NCBI RefSeq assembly: GCF_030936135.1
Contig: NC_082597.1
Span: forward strand, 78,846,495-78,910,494
Direction of reading: 5' to 3'
Origin: Gavia stellata
Lineage: Eukaryota; Chordata; Aves; Gaviiformes; Gaviidae
DNA: 64,000 nucleotides
Shown: piece by piece, positions 24,701 through 39,700 of the stretch
How positions within the stretch are numbered: the first letter of the stretch is position 1
Layout: each line of letters begins with the position of its first letter
Made by a program: the position numbers and the translations under genes
The notes under the pieces: model-generated
What the model was told of the DNA's origin: nothing
What the model saw: only the letters and a program-made list of their open reading frames with translations
Databases searched by the model: none

Positions 24701-27700
24701 ACTCTTTAAGATATAAATTTGCAATCCTGTGACAGGTGCCTGTTTGAGAGGGATACCAGTTGACGTTGCCTGTGAGAAAATTAAGATCCTGTTTTCCTTA
24801 ATAGTATGTTCCTATACCAAATCACTGCACCTTACACCCAGTTCTCCTTTAAGATTTCTGATACATCAGTGAGCCTTCATGTCATCCTCAATTTGTGATA
24901 GAGCCATTTTTCAATGTGGCTTTTAGAAAACTATTCTTTGCTTTATTTTTCTACACTAGTGCTACAAAAGTAGTAAATTTTAACTTTCAAGTTTGTAGCA
25001 AAATGTCACTGACTATAATTGTTCAATAAACCCAAACCATAGCACTGCAACTGCTAACTAATCTTTGCAGGGATAATATAACCTTTTACAGTCTTCTAGG
25101 TTTTTGTGGTATTTCCTGTGATGCATTTACTCGTTTATCAGTGTGCCCAATCTAATACAAACCACTTCTTTACATTTCAATTACAAATAGCACCTTCTCT
25201 TATCAATCTCCTCTTGTTGTCTCACACGTTCTTGTTCATACACACGAATGTTTTCTATACCAATTTCTTCACAGAACTCCTGGAAAACAGCATCTTCAGC
25301 CTTTGAATAAACAGAAATGGAGCCAAAAGATGTTTATATTGTTTGGCACTCACAGAAGCAAAACGTTTAGACAATCACTTCATGCTATGGGCTGAATTTT
25401 CAAGGTACTTTAAGAAACAGCAAATTGAACTACTGAGAAGTAATCTGTACTTGACATTTTCAAATAACACTTTCAGTACAAATGCCAGATACAAGGCATA
25501 AGATCTGCAAAAGGCAACTCTTATCTAAGCTGTTATTGACAGCACCTGGTCATTCCAAAGACAATTAAAGTCACGGCAGTGTAACCAGCTTCCCTGGTTC
25601 TGTCTATGATTCCCAGTCAAGAAGAGTGAAGAAGAGAAAGCTGAATGATACACAAGACACTAATCAGATACACCAGGCTTCTTGGTGTAGCTCAGTTCTT
25701 AATTTTAATCCCTTCAAGCGATCCATAAATATTAATTGCTATGTTCCACTTATAGCAAAGCCACAGAAAAAAAACTGCCACAGAATCTCTCATTTCCTAA
25801 TTATATAGTATATACTAAGAAAAGCTTCAGCCAAAAGCAGTCCCACAATTTTAATGAAAATTTTAAGCAAGGAAATAGGTATGGTGCATATGGCAGGACT
25901 GAACAAAGAAATAGCAACAGCCTACAGTATTTAAAAGGAAACCCAATGGAATGAACAGTATTTGTTTATATTGTTTCGGTACGCAGGCTTGTTTAACCAG
26001 ATATCAAATACTACATCCAACCAAGTTATACTATTCAAGGAACACTATTCTTCAGAAACTGATGACCAGCCCCCATTTGTTGTGGGGTTGGTTTTTTTTT
26101 TCCCCCCAAACAAGCAAAAGAAAAGTTCCCTGAATCTGTAATTCTTACGGCCTAAACATCAATGATTTTCTCAGTGTTTGCAGATGACACACATACACTC
26201 CCTCATGCCCATACCACAAGTAAGACAGAGAACATGCAGCAGTTTTGACTTCTTTTTACATGCAGAATTCCAGTCATAGATTAATCCAAGAAAGATTGAT
26301 GAAAATGGGTCAGAGGCCAGGAACTAAGTTACACACGTACTATATATCCCAAGTAACTCCAGACAGCGGTGAGGAATCTCTCTCTAAGAATCTACATTGA
26401 CACAAGCATCTAGGTGCAGGGCTGTGAATTTTCCAGATAAAACTGCAGCACAACTTTTCCATAGTTTGCACCAGACTCCTTTTTTTGGCAAGAGTAGAAA
26501 CAAGGTAGTTTCCAGAGAGAAGTACAGATGAGGTGCTTATGTTACAGAGACGCCAGAGTCATTGTCTACTCTAGTAGAACACAGTATGAAACCCCTCTTG
26601 GTACCAGATTAGGCTTTAGTACTATACACTTCACTGAATGCCTTCAGTCTCTTCACAATAACCATGCTTTTGAATTTGTCAGCTGTCTGTACAAACTGTT
26701 CTGGGGACCATCTGAAGATTAAAGAATGACAGGAAAAATGAGGTATGAGATGGCAGAACAGTCCACACAAAAAACAGTTGGGAGACCTAACTGTTGGATC
26801 ATGTATCATAGAGAACTTTTCCTGTTGCTGATAAAAAGCAGAAAGGATCAGGTTCAAATGACAAAAGCTGTTTAGTACCATAACAGATAATTAATTTGGG
26901 CAGGTAGGGATAGCACAAGGTCCCTAAGCTCTGCATCAGCCACCCCTCAAAAAAGAGGGAGAGCAAAGAAGACTCAGTTATATCATAAGCTAGCTCCATC
27001 TTCCATCAGCTGGACTCCAAACGAATGTAGGCATACTACAGTCTTCAAAATAAAACGCCGAAACAAACACCAAAACCACAACACCCAAAAAAACCCCAAA
27101 CCACCCCCTCCCCCCAAAAAACACCAACCCACCCACCCACCCAAAGACCCAAAACAGTGGAATGAGGAATTTGCTGACAATCATCATGCACACCTCAACC
27201 ATTCTCCCAGGATAATCAGAGTGCACAGAAAATAAAGCACAGATATTGGCTACTTCCCAAGAAGAGAAAGGCATCTTAACACTATGCTGCTCTTTATCTA
27301 CTTTTCTAGTACACAGTGGTGTAACAGGTCATCACCTAGACATGACACCTGTAGAATTCAGAACAAAGCACTCTAGCAGTGATGCGAACTGTTCTCAGCT
27401 CTACAAAACTAATACAGAGCTCTCTTCCTAATGGCATAAGCATGCCTGATCTATTCTGCCTGTGGGTTGCAGAAGTGGTGCATCTTCTCTTCTCCTGATG
27501 AAAAGATACTGATAGAGCATTTCCATGTAGATACTGAATGGGTCCTGCTATGACTGCAATGAGAATGATTTTCAGAACGATAGTCACCCATGCAGAGACT
27601 GTCTACCTAGCGAGTGCACTAATTACTGAGAGATCTGCACATCTTATGAGTGCATGTGGAGTTCAGTGTACGTACATGCTGTCACAGATCCACATTGGCC

Positions 27701-30700
27701 AAGAAGACTTTGTGCCAAAAGAAAGTTACAGTCTAGTCATGCAGTCACACTGCAAAATTATCTCTCTGCAAAAATGAAAGATCCTGTAACTACAGTTCCT
27801 TACAAAGAACTTGGACATTAGAGTCTGAGAAAGAATAAGCTGAGATTTATCAAATTATACTCTCAGGCCATGAAAGACCTAGAACATTTTTCTGGGATTT
27901 GATCCTCAGTGAAAGTTTGCACTGAGAGCTCTAAAGCGGTGAATTTCGATGGATTGTCCCTGCTCAATACCACAGGAGAGTAAATCATATTTATTAGCAG
28001 AGGAGGAAAAGGTGGGGGAAAACCAACCCATCTTCTTCAAACTTAAAAATTTTCTCCTATGTCCAATGAAATTATAGTGTATATATTAAGCAAAGCATCA
28101 CCTAATATCAAGAAGTAGATGGATTTGGTTGGTTGGGTTTGTGTTTGGCACATAAAAGTCACAGTATTTTGGTTTTAAAGGAAATTGATTTGCAAAGCTA
28201 TGATACATATATACTAACATCCAAGTGCATTTCTGTTCACAGTTACCTTGGTAAGAAAGGTAGAGAACGTGGGAAGACTGCTGGAGGAATTTATAACCCT
28301 TGTCAACAAAGTGGTTTACAAAGTTAAAAGTTGTCCAAGTTCTAAAAGTCAGCAGGAACAGAAAAAAAGTTTCTGTAGTGTAACAGCATAAGCTGTCATG
28401 ATTGTGACAGAAGGCGTTACCTCATTAATTTTTTTCTGAAATTCTTCTATTTTTTCTTTTCTTTGTGCTACTCCTTCATTCAACATATCATGCTGAGACT
28501 CAATATTTACCAGTTCACTTTCCAGTTTTGATTTTTCCTAGATGGAAAGAAAGGAAAAAGATGGTAATTTCTCTTAATAGGACGGTCAACTTTCTAGAAA
28601 TTAAAGACAGTTCTGTTCCAGATTAACTGTATTTTTCTGATTAAAAACAGTAAATATTTTCTTCTCAAATGCAACTTACCCACTATTATTGCCAATTTGC
28701 ATACAATGATTAGTTTTAGTAAGTAGAAAAACAAATTACAAGTATCATTTAAAGTGCATTTTGACTTACAGACTTCCGAAAGTTACTGATAAACCAAGCT
28801 TACCAGAAATTCAAATTTAAAACCTAAAATAGAAAAAGCCTCATGTAAATGACTTTGTAATCTTGTTTTTTATATTTTATTAATTCCTCAGTTGTAACTG
28901 CTGTAGGTGATACTTAAACTGAATTAAAAAACTACGTAAGGAAGTAGTATTTGCTTCACTGGTAATTACAGCTTAGGTAAAAAAATACAATTAAACATGA
29001 AAATTATAAAGGTTTAGTACTATACCGTGTAGAGATTAGCAAGATGCTTCTTTTTAATAAGCTCTAATTCACTCTGTGAATATTTAAGTCGTGTTTGAAT
29101 TCCGTGGCATTGAGCACGTAACTGCTTCAAGTCAGTCTCCTTACGTTTGATCTTCATTAAGTCCTAGAAAAATATTACAATGGGAGAAGAGAAAAAGCAT
29201 GTTAAACAAAAGGTGACTGATTTGGAAATTACTCATTTGTCAGATTCATGCACTACATAAAGCTAGCCTCACTGACTTAGGCCCCATTCAAGGTAAATGA
29301 TGATAGCATTGGTTCTATTTAATAGTAATTTTTAAGAGATTTATTTCTCAAAAGAAAGCATATGCTTGCAAATTCCTGAATTCCTACTCTCTCTCTCCTC
29401 CAAAATAGCTAGAGGTACAACAAATTGTTTTACGCTACCAGGTTTTGGTCCACGCAAATATTTTCATGTTGACAGAATGTATCATCTTTTTTACTAAGTG
29501 TCTTCAGGTACTTTGAACCACAGCTCTTTTTCCTTGAAGGAACTTGTATCAATAGTGTTGTCCTGATTTCCCACCTCTGTGATATGTGAATCAACACACC
29601 AGCCAGAGGATAAACAGCTACTATGTCCTGTCTGCATCTTTTAGAAATCTTGAAAAACATCCCTTTAGAATACCCTCTTCCCATAACTGAATTAAATTAG
29701 ATAACAACTTTTACTCCTTTATGCCTTTTGCAGTTAAGTGCTTTTTAAGAGACTTACCTTTAACTCATTAATCAAGCTATCTCTTCTTTCTTTCATTTTA
29801 TTAATTTCTTTATCCTCCCAACATCTAGCTTTAAATCTTAAATCACTTGATCCTCCAGAAATCACTCCAGATTTCAAAAATAAAGTTCCATCAAGAGCCA
29901 CTGTCTGGAAGAAAAAAAAATAAAATTAGAAACAAATAAATCTGAACACAAAGCAGCCAAAATAGCCCATGAACTAGTGCACCAAGATATGGCAGTTAAA
30001 CAAGCAACAACCACATTTTAATTGGACTCCAATTTTTTTTCCTGTTCCAAACCTGCTAACATGAGATACATGAAGACACAAAAAAGCCTGTTGTTTCTTG
30101 GCAGTAGTCACATTTTGGTATTATTACAACTGATCAGAAAAGGAAATGAAATGGTTTAATTTCCTAAATACAAGGAAATTATTATGAGACATTTGTGTAT
30201 ACACTGGCAGCTTAGAAGGTTATGTCTGGCTCAGTAGAGCAAACCAAGCCATGCGATAATGGAGTGAAGGAAAACATCTTGTTTGTAAATGGAAAGTGTG
30301 AATGTTAGTCAAGAACTTGGGTGTTTTTGTGACTTAACTGGTTTCCAAGTAAACATGATTCCACACTCACCTTCAACTTAAAGCTGTTTTAATCAAGATT
30401 TTAAAAGATTTACTAAGTGCATAAAAGGGCTCTATAGACTGTGACAGCAGTAGATATGAAGAACTGCAGAAGAGACAGAGAAGCTTCCAATCCTCAACAC
30501 AGTCTACATCTGCAACTAAGAGATTCTCTCAGACATTTTGACGACTTTTTGAAAGCATTTCTTCATAGAAAAGCTAGCAAGATAAAGTTTGTATTTTTGT
30601 ATCAGATAGTTTTAAGAATGGGATTACCCCTCCTTCCTCCTCCTCCATTTCATCAAGAGGACCATACCAAGAAACATATTTGGACACTAACGATCCTCTA

Positions 30701-33700
30701 ATTTGCCTCCTTTTCCCAGGAAATCACTTAAACATACTACCATACAGAGGAAAATATAACCACGTGAAATATCTGGGGGTTTATTTGTGTAGGAAGAGAC
30801 TAGACAGCGTAGTACCATTCTGTGTTTTTCTGCAGTATTTTGCGGGATGTTTATAGAAGAATTATTTAAATGGCATCAAATACATAACTGCAATGAAAAA
30901 CACATGCAACAAAATTCAGCTTACTTTCAACCTCACTGGTCCATCAAATGCTATTTGTTTTGCTTCTTTAACTGTTTCACAGATCAAGCCATTTCCACTC
31001 ACAAACTGAATCACTTTTTTCAGTGGAGCAAATGGAGTTTGTACAACATCCACCATCATTTTAGCTCCTTTTATCTCTCTTAACTTTTCATTGATTGGTT
31101 TAACCTGTAAAGCAAACAAGCGGTGTTTAGAATCCATGTTGTAATAGCAAAGCACGTCCAAATCTGAGTGGTCTGGGGACAGGACATACAAATCAACAGA
31201 ATGGGGGTCTCAGTCGCTATAAGGCTACAAACAGATCAGGTTTTCATATTCTGTGTATACTACAGTCCTTACATCTGTGTAACCTATTTCACTGTGCGTG
31301 AAATGCAAGTACACTAATGCATGTAGCATGGGGAATAAACAAGATAAGTTAAAGATCTGTCTGCAGTTGCAGGGCTACAATCTTCTTGGGATCAGGGAGA
31401 CATGGTGGGATAGCTCCCACAACTGGTGTGTTGCAATGGAGGGACAGAGGCTCTTTAGGAAGGACAGGCTGAGAAGACAAGGAAGTAAAGTTGCCTTATA
31501 TGTGACAGAACAGCTGGAATGCATGGAGCTCTCCCTGGGGAAGGATGACGAGCCAACCGAGAGCTCATGGGCAAGGACTGAAGAATGAACTGGTTAACAG
31601 TAGCATTGTAGTGGGTGTCTGCTACAGGGCACTTGACCAGAAGAACAAGTGGATGAGGCCTTCTACAGACAGCTAAAAGCAGTGTCACATTCACAGGCCC
31701 TGATCCTCATGGGGAACTTGAACGACCCTGGTATCTGCTACAGGAACAACACAGCAGGGCATATGCAATCCAGGTGGTTCCTGGAAAGCATCGATGATAA
31801 CTTCCTCATCCAAGTGACAGAGAAGCCAATGAGGAGCGGTGCTAGACCTTGTACCCCCCAACAAGGAGAGGCTTGCTGGGAATGGGAAGGTCATAGGCAG
31901 CCTCCAGCTGCAGTGAGCACAAGATAGGAGAGTTCAGGATCCTGAAAGGAGGGAGCAGGGCAAAAAGCAAGCTCACAACCCTAGATTTCAGGAGAACAGA
32001 TTTTGGTCTCTTCAAACATCTGCTTGATAGAGTCCCATGGGATAAGGCCCTAGAGCAAAGAGGGGCCCAAGAATGCTGGTTAGAATTCAAGGATCACCTC
32101 CTCCAGCCTTAAGAGTCATCATCCCAATGAGCAGGAAAGTCAGGCTAAATGCCAGGAGGCCTACATGGATAAACAAGGAGCTCCTGGCAAAACTCAAATA
32201 CAAAAAGCAAGCATACAGAAGGTGGAAGCAGGGACAGGTAACCTGGGAGGAATAGAGAGGCACTGTCCAAGCATGCAGATATAGAGTTAGGAAAGCCAAA
32301 GCCCAACTGGAATTGAATCTGGCAAGGGATGTCAGAGAAATGGGTTCTGTAAGTACATAGGCAACAAAAGGAAGACTAGGGAAAACGTGGGCCTGCTGCC
32401 GAATGAGGCAGGGGACCTGGTGACACAGGATACGGAAGAGACTGAGGTACCAAATTCCTTCTTCGCCTCAGTCTTTCCTAGCAAGACTGGCCTCCAGGAA
32501 ACCCAGCTTCCAGAGACCAGGGGGAAAGTCTGGAACAAGGAAGACATACCCTTGATGGAAGGGGATCCAGTCAGGGAATGCTTAAGCAAACTGGACATAC
32601 ATAAACACATAGGCCCTGATATGATGCAACCACCCGTGCTGAAGGAGCTGGCTGATGTCATTGCAAGGCCACTCTCAATAATCTTTGAATGATCCTGGCA
32701 ACTGAAGTGCCTAAGAAAAACAAGTGTCACTCCTATGTTCAAAAAGGGGCAAGAAAGAGGACCCAGGGAACTACAGGACAGTCAACCACACCTTGATCCC
32801 TGGGAAGGTAATGGAGCAACTAATCCTAGAAACCATTTCCAGGCTGAAAACTGGCTGAACAGACAGGCCTACAGGGTGGTGACTGGTGGCAGAAAGTCCC
32901 GTTGGAGGCCTGTAACTAGCCATGCCAATACTAGGACCAATCCTGTTTAACAATCTTCATTAATTATCTGGATGATGGGGCTGAGTTTGCTGATGACGCA
33001 AAACTGGGAGAAATGGGTGACATGCCAGATGGTCGTGCTGCCATCCGGAGGGACCTCAGCAGGCTGGAGAAATGTGCCAACAAGAACCTCATGAAGTTCA
33101 CCTCCTAAGTGCTTTGCCTTAACGCTTAAGCCTATTTTAGTTATGCTTAAACGAGCCAATATCAAGATTTACAAGTGTATTAACTTGCTGATGACAGCAA
33201 AAAGAAAAATGTACTTACATCAAGGTAATCCAAAGCAAGAAAAGTTTCAGGTTCAGCTCGTTCTTGTTTTAGGAACCGAATGCAATCTCTTGCTGTTTTT
33301 TCAGTGGCAACAACAATAGCAGTCATGTATCTGCTGAATACCTTGGTAACAGCAAGCTGGTATTTTTTATGAATAGGATGACACAGGTCGAGCAGTCTTC
33401 CAAACTGAAGACAAAAATATAGAGAAATATTAATATGTTACTTTAGATATAATATTTCTGCATACAATATACTGAAATAGTAACAGGAAAATGCGTTCCA
33501 TATCTACCAGCTGCACTCTCTTACAATGGCTATACATCAGAAAAAACAGAAATTGTGGCAGTCATCAATCCAAATTGCAAAGTATGCCTTCAAAATCTGA
33601 AGGGATTAATTTTTTCCCTGAGGTTACAGTTACATATCTCAATGTTTTACTCACAATCTCTAGGATACACTAGTAGAACAGAATGACAATAGCAAAGTTA

Positions 33701-36700
33701 GGCATCTTTTTTGGAGAGAAAGTGTCTAACACACAGCAAGATCTCTGAATGACAAGGTCTTAAATACATAGAACTGTTAAATAGAATGTGGTAGCAAGAG
33801 AGGCGCTATTCCAGCTTCAACCCCAAAAGAGAAGTATCTGCTTACTTTAGTAGCATGAAAAGAATAAAAACTGCTTTTCTTCTACTGCATAGTCCGAATA
33901 ATCAAGCCTGTTTTGCCATATATTGAAATAACACCTCCACAGAGGAAAAACCTGATCAGTTCTTTGCTGTACATGCTCCCTAAAGATCTACTCCGTTTCT
34001 GTAATTGTAGGTACAGTTGGGCTTTCCCTGAACAGTTAAAGCTACTAATGCACATTCTGAACATTATAACCTGTAAATTTATGCAAGAACAATTTTTCTG
34101 CCTGTTGACATATAGCTACTGGTCTCCTCTTGCGTATCGACAGTTTTATCCTTTTCAAATTTAAACAAATGACAACAGGAAGACAACTGGTAAGAGTTGT
34201 ATGTGATAGGTCAACCACAGTATTATCTCATGAATGATATAATTGAGATAATTTCCAGTAGATCAAATCACAGCCTACTATGATCTACTTTTCTACCCTT
34301 CTCTTGACAAATGTTTTCCCTTTTCTGAAAAACAGTGGAAGCAAAGGTAACACCCAACACCACAGAAGTTTTTATTTAGTTTCCTGGGCTTCTCAAACAG
34401 TGTCATCTACTTGGGTGTTTCTATCTGCAACTCAAGACACATGATGTTTCAGACATGCAAAACTACACAGAGGATCCATATACTTTCAGACACAGGCATT
34501 TAAGTCCAGATGGAATGCCAGATTTCTGTCGAAACAAATATTGACAACCCAACTGAATCTGTGACAGTAGCAATCTTGCCAATTAAAACTACCAACATAG
34601 GAATGCTGTTTTGAAAATCAAATTGTAAAAACTGTAATCAGCTGCAAAATTCACTTTGTTGATGAGACAAATCCATTAAAATGCACACATCACTCGTACA
34701 GTGGGAATCACATTGCTGCATGGCTATTCCTGTACCTGGAATGCTCACCAGCCATTACAAGAATGTTTTAACAGAAGAACAGAAGCTTTAAAATGGATGT
34801 AAGAACTAAACATTTAGAAGCAGTATGCCATTTTTTGCCTATGAAATCCAGAAGACTGATATCAAGATTTTCTCCAGTTCCGCCTAAGTACTTAGGGGAC
34901 TACTAGAACATGAAATATGTCACAACCCTCCCATACTGAGGCTGTAATTTGGACTGTGTTCAGTACTCTGGAATTAGTACACCAGAGTGTAAGGAGCAGC
35001 TCAGAAGCAACTCTGTTGCCTCGTATGCTGGTGTTGGAAAAACTCTTGCAGCAACAAGGGTAACTGAAGCAGATATCATTAAGGCTTTCTGTAATGGGAT
35101 AGTTTATGTAACCAATTCAGCTTATCTAGTTTGTATTTGTCAGAAGCCATCGCATCTGTAAGTACTATTAAGTTTGCAGCTCCTGAAGGAAAAGGACAGA
35201 GGCCATCCTGAACACCAGCTCTCCCCTAAGCCAGCAAGGTATCACCAGTCTGATCCAGTTCTTTTCAAATAGGGATACAATGCAAAGAGCAAGCAAAAAG
35301 AGATAACACCAAACATCTTTTTGATTTTTTGGCACATCTTGTTAACATGGATGAAAAAAATCTGGAGAACAGCTGAAAAGCAAATTTCTTAATCTCTCGA
35401 GAAAACAACAGGATCAGACACTTGCCAGATTCTGAGGAGGTTCTGCAAAAGATGAAGAAGCAAAAAACAACTGAAAACACTTTACGTTCTCATCGCAGCA
35501 CTCGGAAACAGAGATATGTCACCTTCTAAACATTAAAGAAAAAAAAAAAAGACGCCCAGCTTGTACATCTCAACTGACTAGGTATATCAAAAAGGATTGA
35601 TTATACTAAGACATACTCAGAGACCAACTATTCAATTGATTAGATTTATTAAAAAGTTCTTATTTGGAATGGCTTCCAGCATTGGAGTAAATATTTTAAG
35701 TGTCAATAAAAAGGTGTAACTATGCCTCATAAAACTATCAATATCTGCTGACAATTCTGAATCAGTACACAAAACACTTAATGGCCTTACTGAAGAGTAA
35801 TTTAAGTAAAGTATGGTAAATGATAAGCAAAGACAGACCATTTGGCAACATAAAAATCTCATGCACCTAAGCAAAATTGTCCTTTGGAAGAAGTATTCTT
35901 TCAGGAATAAATGGTCTCACAGCTAAACTTACTCACTTTGAGTAAGTCAAAAATATGTTTGAGGACAGAAGAAAACAAAACCAAAAAGTAGAAGTAAATA
36001 AACACCACAAAAATCACACAAAAGATCAAAATTATTCTTTGACGTAAGCAGTAATCTATTTCTGGGAACTGTGAAAAATAACAACAGTATATGATGCTAT
36101 TCTTTCAGTAATACTATTTCACCAAGTATACTCAAGCAAGCATAAAGTTTAAAATAATATTCAAGACAACCCAATTTACTCTAGTTGCTTACTCAGCCTA
36201 AAGCAGAACTCTTAAATCTTAGTTCTAAAACAAGGCATTTAAATGAGGCCATTCAATTACCACAGAATCCGGGTATAGTCTTTTGAGACTTTCCAAGATC
36301 TCTGCTTTCATTTGCTGACGCCTTCCTTCATGGTAATCAATTTTGGCATTCTGCAGTTCACCAACTATTTTGTTCAATTCTTCATTCACTTCAGCCATTC
36401 GTATCGCTGAATTTTCAATTTCCTTAGTTAGCGCTTCCTCTTGCTGTTTTTTCTCTGCTAACGACTCACTTTGAACAGAAAGAAAAAGAGCAAAACAATT
36501 TACTACTTAATTTATACAAGCTTTTAGCTTATAAAATTAAAGTCATTCTATGGTCACAGACTATGAAAATCAAAGATTTTAAGTATCTATAAGAAGCTAC
36601 TTCTTACGCCAAGTTGCATTCTATAGTTAAGCTATTTTAAGGTTTCAAAATTGAGTTCAAGTGAGAGTTTTTGCCTGCGTAACACGCAACCACACTGTTT

Positions 36701-39700
36701 CATCCTCCATCAAGAAAAGGTCTGATATTGTACAACTAAGAAGGACTGAGAATTCTCGTGCAAAATTACGACTCACTTTACATACTTACCAAAGTCACTA
36801 AGGCTCTACCACACTCTGCGACACTACTTAATTAAAATAATTTTGCATCACACCAATCACAGCAGGTCTGCTGCTCCCTGTCCATGGCAGAACTTTGTTC
36901 AGTAAACAGACAGCATAAAGCCAAAGCACACACTACAAATGCATAGGAAAAGATAGGTTGGGGAAAAAAAAAAAAAAAAAAAAAAAATCTCTGGGGATCA
37001 CCTACTCCGACCTCCTGCATAAAACACGGGCTAATGTCAAAGTTAGTTCAGGTTGCTCAATGAAGGGCTTATATACCTTATTTCACAATGAGTAATAATC
37101 AGATAGAAGACAAGACCCAGGAAGCAAGAACTGAGCTGTGCTCCTAACAAACAATGTAAGTATTAATGCTTAAGTATTAAGCAGCATAAGTAGATGCAGC
37201 ATAAGTACAGAACTGCCCTGTTCTCTCGCTCAGTGTTTGTACACTAATAGCCCCATATCCTACCCATAATGACACAATTTGCACACCTACAAGAAATTAG
37301 AAGCAATTATAAAACTGGTTTCAAACAAAATATGGATGAATCATACTTCCTACCATATTTTGACAGCTAAAATAACTGAAATATTAATTAGAATTAGTAA
37401 GAATTCTAATTCTTATTAAAATTTGAAAGAATAGAAAAGAATTAGAAACCTGTTATGCTAATTTGAAAAATATGTAATACACAACAAATCCAGTTAGCTT
37501 TTAATTTTTTAAACATACGTGCACATCTTGGCATATTCTTCCAACTTCTCTATTCGTTTTTTATGCTCTTCTATCTGTTCCACAGTGTGTTTTATGTTTT
37601 CCTATAGAATCACAAATAGAACGCGTTAACAACAAACCAGAGGAAAACAACAGTTTTATAGCAAGATACAAAGCTTTTACTTCAGAACAAGTACTGAGAC
37701 AGATCTTTTCTTCCTTGTTGTTATTTCATGCTGAAGTAATACCATCTCTTTTTCAATAGTAGATGCCAAATTGCACCACGAATAATAAAGGAAAATTATT
37801 TTATCAAGGCCATGACTGGATTTTTCGTGTTCGGCTACAGTTCAGAGAAAGCCTCTTCAGCACAAAGAATCATGACACCATCAAATAAAACAACTTTAAA
37901 CATAGCGTTAGTGAATTGCAGGTGTTAAAAAAAGGTGCTTTTCTTGGCCCAAGATTAACAGCTTTTTCCTAAGAAGGGCACATGAAGAAGTTGACATAGA
38001 TGTTCCAAACTGACACAAAATCATTGCACTAAAAAACAAACCAACAGTGAAACAAGTATTTTCAGTTATTCAAATTGAATAAAAATTATATCAGCTAAAG
38101 GAAATGAAAGGGAAAAAAAGTTGTTACCTACACATTTTATTATGCCTTAATTTAACTTCTGACATCCTTGTGACCTTTTGAATAGCTCTAGGGATGAAGA
38201 GTCCACAACCTCTTTGTGCATCCGCTTCAATGTTTGACTATCCTCAAGATGAAATAGCTTACCTAATAGCTATTCGGAATTTCCCGTGTTCTAAGTTGCG
38301 CCTGTTGTCTCCCATCCTTTCACTGTGCACCTCTAGAATGAGTGTGGCTCTATCTTATTCATACCCTCCGATTAAGTAACTGCAGACAGCAGTAAGGTCT
38401 CCCCTTCACCTCTCCTTCTGCAGGCAAAACAGACCCAGCTCTGTCCACCTTTCCTCATAAGCCAAGTTCTCCAGCCCCAGGCATCTTGGTAGCTCTCTGC
38501 TGGACTCACTGCAGGATGCCATGATCTTTTATTTTACTGGGGAGCCCAGAACTGGACAAAGCATGCTAGATGTGGTCACATAGATGCCGAATTGTGAGGA
38601 GTGATCAACAATGTCAGTAGTACAGATAAGTAATGCCAGCTCTGAATGGTCAGACATGCATTTTATGAACTCTCAGGTATCCCTTATTTCCTTCTCAACA
38701 GCACAATGGGATTTGCAGAGTTTTAGAAGCACAAGCAATAGAATTTATTTCACTTCTAGATACTAACTAGGTTTTCCTGGTAACTAGTACTTCAGAGAGA
38801 AAAAGCGGTATTGTATGAATACTTGTACATCCATTTGCTCTTAACTTGGATATCATGGCAAGGATGACTTTACATCCTCACAGATATACAGTAAAAGGCA
38901 GACTCTTCCATACAAGCAAGTACAAGAACGAGGTGTTAGGAATTCTAGAACTGGTAAAGTCTCATTGAATGCATTTTTAAGGTTTCTGAACATAAGGAGT
39001 CTCCTCCAAACCTTGACTCCATAACTAAATGGTGAAGAAACACATGTTGCCTCTAACTTCTTTGTAGGTGACAAAACTGCAAGGTTAGTGTAGTTTGGGG
39101 AAAAAAAAAAGAAAAAAAAAAAGAGGCAAAAAAACCTAAACACCCAATAGGGCAAGGTTTCCAGCAAAAGACAGATCGTCAGCTGAGCTTCTGTCCTTTC
39201 TACTTCTATCAGAAGCATCACGCGAAGTTGAACAATGACTTGGGGAATAATTTTTCTAAAAGAGAACATCAGGCATGGTGACCGACTCATAAGTGAAAAA
39301 TGTAGGTATTTTATTGCTACACGTTTGGATTTGCAATGATAAAAGAAATCAGAAACAAATGACAGCAATGATCTGTATTCACACCGAACACCGTGTCTTT
39401 GAAGTGCAATGGAAGAGTGGACACTAAGGAGATTTTTCCAACTACAATACACACAACTGACCTTAAAACACTTCAGCAAAAAGGTAGCCGTGATCAAAAT
39501 AAACCTTTAAAGGGTGTGAGTATCATACAGATATACAACAGCGGTAGAACATCTCAAAAAGAAAAACTACACTTACAAAACTGATTACAGTTAAGCATGT
39601 GTTCCGAGTAACTAAAATATTAGAGCCAAAGCTTTCAAAACCAAATCCTCAGTGTGGGCCCATACAACCATTCTCTGAACAAATTTAGAAGCCATTTTGC

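Noticed and set aside
27061-27274. Gly/Trp/Phe-rich - strand open frames
   Set aside because: Translations of the A/C low-complexity tract in SMC1B intron 14.
31298-32950. Open frames inside SMC1B intron 10
   Set aside because: Short pieces of a decayed CR1 copy in several frames with many stops.
38853-39497. 214-codon open frame on the - strand
   Set aside because: Lies inside SMC1B intron 7, carries a long Phe run read from an A-tract, and has no family resemblance.
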